Below, piece by piece: positions 1 to 5,821 of a stretch of 9,070 nt of DNA (position 1 is its first letter; the number at the start of each line of letters is the position of its first letter). The position numbers were made by a program, and so were the translations under genes. Below the pieces are notes generated by a model. The model was not told the DNA's origin. It did no database searches and saw nothing but the letters and a program-made list of their open reading frames with translations. This DNA is from Gammaproteobacteria bacterium (GTDB lineage: Bacteria; Pseudomonadota; Gammaproteobacteria; SZUA-229): assembly GCA_023136715.1 (NCBI GenBank), contig JAGLQT010000024.1, positions 1 through 9,070 of the forward strand. Direction: 5' to 3'.

Positions 1-2003
1 TCCTGAAAGTTGCTGGCAAGCCCAAGCGAAGCCGAACGACTCCGGATCACTGTCATTGCCGCCTGAATCGATTCCTGCATCACATCACCCAATTGGCCAG
101 TGTAAGACAGTTTACCCTTGCCCGGCATGACTGCTGACTCAATGGTTAATATCTCACCACCCACTTCTGTCCAGGCCAGACCAGTAACCTGACCAATCTG
201 ATTGTGTTTTTCTGCCACACCATAACGGAAACGTTTTACACCCAGATATTTTTCAAGATTTCTTGATGTTACAGAAACGGCCTTGCTTTTAGGTTCAAGC
301 ACCATTTTCTTAACGACCTTACGGCAAATTTTAGCCAGTTCACGTTGCATACTACGCACACCCGCTTCACGGGTATAAAGGCGAACGATATCTCGCAATG
401 CAGCTTCATTAACCTGTAACTCAGTATCCTTCAGGCCATTCTCTTCCATCTGTTTGGGCAACAAATATTTCCTGGCAATAGCCACCTTTTCGTCTTCGGT
501 ATAACCCGGTAAACGAATCACTTCCATACGATCAAGCAGAGGCGCTGGAATATTCATACTATTTGATGTCGCAACAAACATCACGTCAGAAAGATCAAAA
601 TCGACCTCCAGATAGTGATCTGAAAATGTGTGATTTTGCTCAGGATCAAGCACTTCTAACAGGGCAGAGGCAGGATCACCACGGAAATCTGCTGCCATTT
701 TATCAATTTCGTCTAGCAAAAACAATGGGTTACGCGTGCCAACCTTGCTCAGATTCTGAATCACTTTGCCTGGCAGGGAACCAATATAAGTTCGACGATG
801 ACCACGGATTTCAGACTCATCACGCACACCACCCAAAGACATACGGGTATATTTTCGATTAGTCGCACGTGCAATAGATTGACCTAGTGAAGTTTTACCT
901 ACGCCCGGTGGGCCCACCAAACACAAAATAGGTCCTTTAAGCTTTTTGACACGCTGTTGCACAGCAAGATATTCAAGAATACGTTCTTTAACTTTTTCCA
1001 GACCATAGTGATCATCGTTGAGCACCTGTTCTGCACCCGCAAGATCACGTCGGATTTTTGATTTTTTCTTCCAGGGACAATCAGCCAGCCAGTCGATATA
1101 ATTTCTCACCACCGTCGCTTCAGCAGACATGGGGGACATCATTTTTAGCTTATTGAGCTCACTCGTGGCCTTCTTATTGGCCTCTTTGCTCATACCAGCT
1201 TCTTCAATACGTTTTTCAAGTTCTTCAACTTCATTGGGCACATCGTCCATATCACCCAGTTCTTTTTGAATCGCTTTCATTTGCTCATTTAAATAATATT
1301 CGCGCTGACTTTTTTCCATCTGCTGCTTAACGCGTCCACGAATACGTTTTTCGATTTGTAACAAATCAATTTCAGCATCGATCAATTTCATTAAATACTC
1401 AAGCCGTTCATGCACACTGGCCATCTCAAGGATCTTCTGTTTCTCATCAAGCTTCAATGACATATGAGCGGCAATGGTATCGGATAACCTTGATGGCTCA
1501 TCAATTCCTGCCAACGAAGTCAGGATCTCAGCAGGAACTTTTTTATTGAGCTTAACGTACTGATCGAAGACGTTCATGATAGAACGCGACAGTATTTCGA
1601 GCTCACGATCATCTTCAGCCGGGATTTCACCCAGCTCGGTGTAATTAGCTACAAAAAAATCACCGCTTTCATGCAGCCCTTCCACTTTTGCACGTTGCAC
1701 ACCTTCGACCAAAACTTTGATGGTGCCATCAGGCAACTTCAGTAGTTGAAGAATTGTTGCCAATGTACCAATTTCGTGGACATCATCGATACCAGGTTCA
1801 TCAATATCGGCACTCTTCTGCGCAATCAATAAAATCTTCTTATTATTCTGCATAGCCGTATCAAGAGCCTGAATTGACTTTTCACGGCCGACAAACAGAG
1901 GAATAACCATGTGTGGATAAACCACTACATCACGTAAGGGTAAAACGGGAACTTCTGTTGTCACAGATGAACTGGGTTGATCTTTATCACTTGAACTGGC
2001 CAT
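1..2003 (-). CDS. lon: ATP-dependent protease Lon (La), C-terminal part beyond window
   Basis: Lon is a cytosolic hexameric AAA+ serine protease that degrades misfolded proteins and short-lived regulators. About 667 codons are visible, uninterrupted, from the ATG at 2003; the family is usually about 780-800 residues, so the window edge cuts the gene. The N-terminal substrate domain starts with EVPVLPLRDVVVYPHMVIPL (about residues 17-36). The coiled-coil linker carries KSQREYYLNEQMKAIQKELG (about 230-250). The ATPase has Walker A GPPGVGKTS (from about residue 362), the pore-loop region RMSLGGVRDE, Walker B LFLLDEIDKM (about 420-429), sensor 1 in ATSNSMNIP (about 478-486) and sensor 2 in REAGVRS (about 545-551). 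The protease domain begins with QVTGLAWTEVGGE, but the catalytic Ser-Lys pair falls off the left edge. AGAGG at 2009-2013 lies 5 nt before the start. It is 105 bp downstream of clpX with its own heat-shock-like promoter. The identification is secure. Confidence 0.97.
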   Translation of the reverse strand, partial: MASSSDKDQPSSSVTTEVPVLPLRDVVVYPHMVIPLFVGREKSIQALDTAMQNNKKILLIAQKSADIDEPGIDDVHEIGTLATILQLLKLPDGTIKVLVEGVQRAKVEGLHESGDFFVANYTELGEIPAEDDRELEILSRSIMNVFDQYVKLNKKVPAEILTSLAGIDEPSRLSDTIAAHMSLKLDEKQKILEMASVHERLEYLMKLIDAEIDLLQIEKRIRGRVKQQMEKSQREYYLNEQMKAIQKELGDMDDVPNEVEELEKRIEEAGMSKEANKKATSELNKLKMMSPMSAEATVVRNYIDWLADCPWKKKSKIRRDLAGAEQVLNDDHYGLEKVKERILEYLAVQQRVKKLKGPILCLVGPPGVGKTSLGQSIARATNRKYTRMSLGGVRDESEIRGHRRTYIGSLPGKVIQNLSKVGTRNPLFLLDEIDKMAADFRGDPASALLEVLDPEQNHTFSDHYLEVDFDLSDVMFVATSNSMNIPAPLLDRMEVIRLPGYTEDEKVAIARKYLLPKQMEENGLKDTELQVNEAALRDIVRLYTREAGVRSMQRELAKICRKVVKKMVLEPKSKAVSVTSRNLEKYLGVKRFRYGVAEKHNQIGQVTGLAWTEVGGEILTIESAVMPGKGKLSYTGQLGDVMQESIQAAMTVIRSRSASLGLASNFQ

Positions 2004-2033
2004 GGGTGCCTCTATTTTATGGATTCTTAGTAC

Positions 2034-2062
2034 CAGTGGGGACAGCTTGCACGTTTTTCAAG
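2034..2062 (-). promoter_or_regulatory. Sigma-32 (RpoH) type heat-shock promoter of lon
   Basis: On the minus strand CTTGAAA (2056-2062) is followed after 14 bp by CCCCACTG (2034-2041). This is close to the RpoH consensus CTTGAAA, 13-15 bp, CCCCATNT: the -35 is perfect and the -10 differs by one clear base. It predicts a start of transcription near 2027 and a leader of about 25 nt that includes the AGAGG ribosome binding site. lon is a known member of the sigma-32 regulon in E. coli, which supports the reading. No comparably good sigma-70 pair was seen in the clpX-lon gap. Confidence 0.75.
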
Positions 2063-2081
2063 AGCGATATAACGCGCAAGC
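2045..2081. repeat. 11-bp inverted repeat flanking the lon -35 element
   Basis: GCTTGCACGTT at 2045-2055 and AACGCGCAAGC at 2071-2081 are inverted copies with 10 of 11 positions matching, separated by 15 bp. The spacer contains the sigma-32 -35 hexamer of lon (2056-2062). No T-run follows the repeat on the minus strand, so it does not look like a clpX terminator. An operator or a leader structure on read-through RNA is possible. It does not match CIRCE, HAIR or CtsR box consensus sequences. Confidence 0.6.
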
Positions 2082-2108
2082 AGAATTAATTAGCAGTCAA
2101 GCAGACTA

Positions 2109-3386
2109 TTACTCTTGCGAGACCTGCTTTTTATCACCACCTTGATAGACAAGCAGTGGTTGATTATCACCTGAAACAACCGAGGCATCGATAACCACTT
2201 TAGAAACATCATCCTGAGAAGGCAGTTCGTACATGGTATCAAGCAGTATATTTTCCAGAATCGTACGCAGGCCACGAGCACCTGTTTTACGCTCCATAGC
2301 TTTCTTGGCAATTGCATGCAAGGCATCATCACGCAACTCAAGTTCACTGCCTTCCATTTCGATCATCTTGGAATATTGCTTAACCAGTGCATTCTTGGGC
2401 TTAGTGAGGATGGTCACCAGAGCATCTTCGTCCAGCTCATTCAGCGTAGCCACTACGGGTAAGCGACCGACAAATTCAGGTATCAGTCCGTATTGAATCA
2501 GATCATCTGACTCAAGGTCATCCAGCACATCACTGAACTGACGTTTCTCTTCGGACGAACGTACCTCAGCACCAAAGCCAATACCACCTTTCTCAGAACG
2601 ATGACGAATCACCTTATCCAGTCCGGAAAAAGCACCTCCACATATAAATAAGATACTGCCTGTGTCTACTTGCAGGAATTCCTGCTGAGGATGCTTGCGA
2701 CCACCTTGAGGTGGAACCGATGCAACTGTACCTTCGATCAATTTCAGAAGCGCCTGTTGTACGCCCTCGCCAGAAACATCACGGGTGATAGACGGGTTAT
2801 CAGACTTACGTGAAATTTTGTCGATTTCATCAATATAAACAATGCCAGTTTGCGCTTTATCAACATCATAATCGCACTTCTGCAATAATTTCTGGATGAT
2901 ATTTTCAACATCCTCACCCACATAACCGGCTTCAGTCAGTGTGGTTGCATCCGCAATAGTGAACGGCACATCAAGTAAACGCGCTAATGTCTCAGCCAGC
3001 AAAGTTTTACCCGAGCCGGTTGGTCCAATCAGCAGAATATTACTCTTGGAAAGCTCAATATCATCCTTCTTATGCTTAACTTCCAGACGCTTGTAATGGT
3101 TGTATACAGCAACAGCCAGAACCTTTTTCGCTTTCTCCTGACCAATCACATAATCGTCAAGAATGTCATGAATTTCCTGGGGAGTTGGTAACTTACGAAT
3201 TGCTGATGAAGTTTCTTCTTCCATCTCTTCGAGAATAATGTCGTTACATAACTCGACACATTCGTCGCAGACATAAACAGAAGGACCTGCAATCAGTTTT
3301 TTTACTTCGTGCTGACTCTTACCGCAAAAAGAACAGTAGAGTAGTTTTTCTGAATCGTTACCAGAATGGTTCTTATCGTCGCTCAT
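2109..3386 (-). CDS. clpX: ATP-dependent protease ATP-binding subunit ClpX
   Basis: ClpX is a hexameric AAA+ unfoldase that recognises degrons such as the ssrA tag, unfolds substrates and threads them into ClpP in the cytosol. At 425 residues it matches the family length (E. coli 424). The N-terminal zinc-binding domain has CSFC and CDEC, with ligands C18, C21, C40 and C43. Walker A is GPTGSGKT (121-128), pore loop 1 GYVG (154-157), Walker B IVYIDEIDK (182-190, D186 and E187), the second pore loop GRKH (229-232) and the ClpP-docking loop IGF (269-271). Sensor 2 lies in GARGLR near residue 370. An in-frame TAG directly before the ATG fixes the start as the most upstream possible. The gene ends in tandem stops TAA TAG. 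It lies 195 bp after clpP and may be transcribed both by read-through and separately. Confidence 0.98.
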   Translation of the reverse strand: MSDDKNHSGNDSEKLLYCSFCGKSQHEVKKLIAGPSVYVCDECVELCNDIILEEMEEETSSAIRKLPTPQEIHDILDDYVIGQEKAKKVLAVAVYNHYKRLEVKHKKDDIELSKSNILLIGPTGSGKTLLAETLARLLDVPFTIADATTLTEAGYVGEDVENIIQKLLQKCDYDVDKAQTGIVYIDEIDKISRKSDNPSITRDVSGEGVQQALLKLIEGTVASVPPQGGRKHPQQEFLQVDTGSILFICGGAFSGLDKVIRHRSEKGGIGFGAEVRSSEEKRQFSDVLDDLESDDLIQYGLIPEFVGRLPVVATLNELDEDALVTILTKPKNALVKQYSKMIEMEGSELELRDDALHAIAKKAMERKTGARGLRTILENILLDTMYELPSQDDVSKVVIDASVVSGDNQPLLVYQGGDKKQVSQE

Positions 3387-3398
3387 CTAGTTGTTAAA

Positions 3399-3402
3399 CC
3401 TC
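3399..3402 (-). promoter_or_regulatory. Distant Shine-Dalgarno of clpX
   Basis: GAGG lies 12 nt before the clpX ATG, farther than the 5-8 nt seen before lon, clpP, tig and ppdK in this window. No closer purine-rich site exists. A small hairpin, AGGC-ATAA-GCCT (3403-3414), sits directly upstream and could affect access to the site. The start itself is fixed by an adjacent in-frame stop and by ClpX homology, so the spacing is a real feature or the initiation signal is weak. Confidence 0.5.
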
Positions 3403-3442
3403 AGGCTTATGCCTCTTTGTCTGTTTCGCCTTGCTGTATCAC

Positions 3443-3465
3443 AAAAAAATCGCAAGACTTCGATT
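3443..3465 (-). terminator. Weak hairpin plus T7 run in the clpP-clpX gap
   Basis: On the minus strand AATCG (3461-3465) pairs with CGATT (3448-3452) across an 8-nt loop, and the 3' arm runs into seven T (3443-3449). The five-base-pair stem is weak, so at most a partial terminator or attenuator between clpP and clpX is suggested. It could equally be chance in AT-rich DNA. Confidence 0.22.
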
Positions 3466-3522
3466 ACCTATATATCGTATAGACAATAGTCCATAAACGT
3501 CATTTCAACAGAAATTTAAGAC

Positions 3523-3541
3523 TGAAAAAACCCTTTTTTCA
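3523..3541. repeat. Perfect 8-bp inverted repeat after clpP
   Basis: TGAAAAAA and TTTTTTCA flank a 3-bp CCC/GGG spacer, forming a perfect palindrome 41 bp past the clpP stop. On either strand it would give a hairpin with a built-in U-tract, the shape of a weak bidirectional terminator or transcription pause site. The stem is almost entirely A-T, so its stability is low. Confidence 0.45.
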
Positions 3542-3581
3542 CTGAGAATTCACCCAGATCAAGAAAGTTACAATGCAGAGT

Positions 3582-4223
3582 TTAAGATCTTTTCTCTAAT
3601 ACTTCGTCAATCAGGCCGTATTCTTTAGCTTGTTCCGAGTCCATGAAGTTATCACGTTCAGTGTCATTATCAATCGTTTCGATATCCTGGCCTGTGTGAT
3701 GCGCCAATAAACGATTCAATTGCTCGCGAATTTTAAGGATTTCACGGGCATGAATATCGATATCTGTTGCCTGCCCCTGGAAACCACCCAAAGGCTGATG
3801 AATCATGACTCTGGCATGGGGCAAGCAATAACGCTTTCCCTTTTCACCACCAGCCAGTAAAAATGCACCCATACTGGCAGCCTGGCCAATACATAAGGTA
3901 CTGATTTCAGACTTAATAAATTGCATGGTGTCGTAAATCGCCATGCCTGCTGTCACCGAGCCACCGGGAGAGTTGATATAAACTGAGATATCTTTATCCG
4001 GATTTTCTGACTCTAAAAACAGCAACTGAGCAACAATCAGGTTGGCCATATGATCTTCAATAGGCCCCACAATAAAAATAACTCGTTCTTTCAGCAGACG
4101 GGAATAGATGTCGTAAGAACGTTCGCCGCGCGATGTCTGCTCTACTACCATCGGAACTAATCCCAATGCTTCAGCTTCAAGTGCGCCACCTGTGTGACCA
4201 TTATATTGTGGGAATTTATGCAT
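3582..4223 (-). CDS. clpP: ATP-dependent Clp protease proteolytic subunit ClpP
   Basis: ClpP is the tetradecameric serine peptidase chamber that cleaves polypeptides fed by ClpX (or ClpA) in the cytosol. At 213 residues it is slightly longer than the E. coli protein (207). The catalytic triad is complete: S117 in GQAASMGAF, H142 in MIHQPLGG and D191 in NDTERDNFM, each six positions beyond the E. coli precursor numbering. The oxyanion segment NSPGGSV (84-90) is present. The N-terminus before LVPMVVEQ (about residues 1-20) corresponds to the propeptide removed by self-cleavage, and its sequence is unlike that of E. coli. AGG at about 8 nt before the ATG serves as ribosome binding site within the 12-bp gap after tig, which indicates co-transcription and possibly translational coupling. 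The identification is secure. Confidence 0.98.
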   Translation of the reverse strand: MHKFPQYNGHTGGALEAEALGLVPMVVEQTSRGERSYDIYSRLLKERVIFIVGPIEDHMANLIVAQLLFLESENPDKDISVYINSPGGSVTAGMAIYDTMQFIKSEISTLCIGQAASMGAFLLAGGEKGKRYCLPHARVMIHQPLGGFQGQATDIDIHAREILKIREQLNRLLAHHTGQDIETIDNDTERDNFMDSEQAKEYGLIDEVLEKRS

Positions 4224-4235
4224 GACTTATACCTG

Positions 4236-5522
4236 TTAAATGGTTGATGCAGGCTTCATTACCTCATCAAATGAACTCTCAACAGTCGAAACCTTTGCCT
4301 GGCCAACGACCCAGTCAACGACCATATCTTCAATCACCAGGGACTCAATACCACGCATCATCTGTGGATTGCTCTTATAGTAATTCACAAACTCGCTAGG
4401 GTCTTCATATTCTTTGGCCGCCAACTCGATACGCTCATCGACTTTAGACTGGTCGACCTGTAAGCCTGAAAGTTTAACCAAATCACCTAAAATCATACCC
4501 GACTTAACACGATTCTCGGCTTCACTCATGAACATCTCAGAAGATAACACACCACCACTTTGAGCGCTTGCTTGCTGTTTAAGCGATTCAGCTTCTTCAT
4601 GCACAGCAGATTTCGGCACATCCATTGGATTAGCTTCTAACAACTTATTCATAACCTTAGACTTCAAATCACTGGCGATACGGCTATCCAGTTCACGCTG
4701 CATGTTATTTCTAACGTCTTCACGCAATTTTTCCAGACCACCCTCTTCAACTCCAAAATCTTTGGCAAAGGCATCATCCAGTTCCGGTAATTCTGACACC
4801 TCAACTTTAGATACAGTAATTGCAAACTCAGCAGGCTTACCCGCCAAATCACTCGCTGAGTAATCATCGGGAAAAGTAATACTAATAGTCGACTCAGCAT
4901 CTTTAGCCAAACCAATGATCTGATCTTCAAAACCGGGAATCATGCTGTTTGAGCCAATCACCAAAGGTACATTGTCGGCAGAACCACCTTCAAATAATTC
5001 GCCATCAATACTGCCTTTAAAGCTGATAGTCACGCGATCACCGTCTTCTGAAGCACGATCAACCTCGCTCCAATTCGCTTTTTGCTTACGTAAAGTTTCG
5101 AGCAAGCCATCAATATCTGTATCCTGGATTTCAGCAACCAGTTTCTCGATGCTTAAATCACTGATAGGTGCTAGCTCGAATTCAGGATAAACCTCAAAAG
5201 TTGCAACATATTCAAGAGGTTGGCCTAACTCAAAGCTTTTTGGCTCAATAGAAGGATCACTAGCAGGGCGTAGATTTTCCTGGGTCACCGCATCACGGAA
5301 AGTGTTTTGCATAACTTCGCCAGCCACTTCCTGGAACACCTGTGTTGCATAACGTTTCTTAACCACACTAAGCGGAACCTTACCGGGACGAAAGCCATCA
5401 ACTTTAACTTGATTACGCATTGATTGAAGTCGGCTCTGAACTTGAGCATCAACTGTCTCTGCAGGCACCTGAACCGTCAATTTACGTTCAAGACCTTCCC
5501 CTGTTTCAACTGAAACTTGCAT
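4236..5522 (-). CDS. tig: Trigger factor, ribosome-associated chaperone and prolyl isomerase
   Basis: Trigger factor docks at ribosomal protein L23 beside the exit tunnel, shields nascent chains and has peptidyl-prolyl isomerase activity. The 428 residues match the family (E. coli 432). The N-terminal ribosome-binding domain (about 1-112) carries the signature GFRPGKVP at 43-50, with F44 and R45 conserved. The FKBP-like isomerase domain (about 150-245) includes GDRVTISFKGSIDG and IPGFEDQIIG, with F168, E178 and F198 in the expected active-site positions. The C-terminal chaperone arms fill the rest (about 246-428). TGAGG at 5528-5532 lies 5 nt before the ATG. No convincing promoter was seen in the 46 bp between tRNA-Leu and tig, so the promoter upstream of that tRNA may drive both. 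clpP follows after 12 bp in the same operon. Confidence 0.97.
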   Translation of the reverse strand: MQVSVETGEGLERKLTVQVPAETVDAQVQSRLQSMRNQVKVDGFRPGKVPLSVVKKRYATQVFQEVAGEVMQNTFRDAVTQENLRPASDPSIEPKSFELGQPLEYVATFEVYPEFELAPISDLSIEKLVAEIQDTDIDGLLETLRKQKANWSEVDRASEDGDRVTISFKGSIDGELFEGGSADNVPLVIGSNSMIPGFEDQIIGLAKDAESTISITFPDDYSASDLAGKPAEFAITVSKVEVSELPELDDAFAKDFGVEEGGLEKLREDVRNNMQRELDSRIASDLKSKVMNKLLEANPMDVPKSAVHEEAESLKQQASAQSGGVLSSEMFMSEAENRVKSGMILGDLVKLSGLQVDQSKVDERIELAAKEYEDPSEFVNYYKSNPQMMRGIESLVIEDMVVDWVVGQAKVSTVESSFDEVMKPASTI

Positions 5523-5568
5523 AGATACCTCAGTGTATGTACTTAATTTTTAAGAAGAAATGATAATT

Positions 5569-5653
<85 letters not shown>

Positions 5654-5667
5654 ATATGTGGGTGCGA

Positions 5668-5680
5668 ATCATACCAAAAA
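5668..5680 (-). promoter_or_regulatory. Extended -10 promoter of tRNA-Leu (and probably tig)
   Basis: On the minus strand TGGTATGAT gives a TG-n-TATGAT extended -10 with the hexamer at 5668-5673. The hexamer ends 14 bp before the mature tRNA 5' end, predicting a leader of about 8 nt for RNase P to remove. An eight-T run precedes it and no good -35 is present at 16-18 bp, which is tolerated by extended -10 promoters. It is the best candidate to initiate the tRNA-Leu-tig-clpP transcript. Confidence 0.5.
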
Positions 5681-5778
5681 AAAGCACAAAGTACGGCCTT
5701 ATTCAGAATAAATTCAGCATTTTTTGAGTATTTAGATGAACAATACTAAATTATTGCCAATGCAAAGTGAACAGCCAG

Positions 5779-5813
5779 AAAAAACACAAGTGAGTAACGG
5801 TTAACACCACTCA
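5779..5813 (-). terminator. Probable rho-independent terminator of ppdK
   Basis: Nine bases past the ppdK stop, the minus strand forms TGAGT/ACTCA (5809-5813 with 5791-5795) continuing into GGT/ACC with a GTTA loop and a 3-nt bulge. A T6 run follows a few bases downstream (5779-5784). The bulge and the 6-nt gap before the T-run make it imperfect, but its position directly behind ppdK and before the tRNA-Leu promoter fits a terminator. Confidence 0.45.
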
Positions 5814-5821
5814 AATACCCA

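Noticed and set aside
43..50. Trigger factor with Pro in place of Lys in the E. coli ribosome-binding signature (residues 43-50 of tig, GFRPGK)
   Set aside because: GFRPGK is a frequent form of the signature in bacterial trigger factors, and F44 and R45 are kept. The coordinates here are protein residues; the codons lie near 5373-5396.
563..862. Plus-strand open frame of 99 codons inside lon
   Set aside because: Antisense to the conserved AAA+ core of Lon with no recognisable motif; a shadow of the real gene.
1..2003. lon as a truncated pseudogene lacking the catalytic Ser-Lys dyad
   Set aside because: The frame is intact up to the window edge and the missing residues lie just beyond it, so the truncation is an artefact of the window.
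2233..2496. Plus-strand open frame of 87 codons inside clpX
   Set aside because: Antisense to the conserved C-terminal ATPase region of ClpX; low-complexity serine-rich translation typical of a shadow frame.
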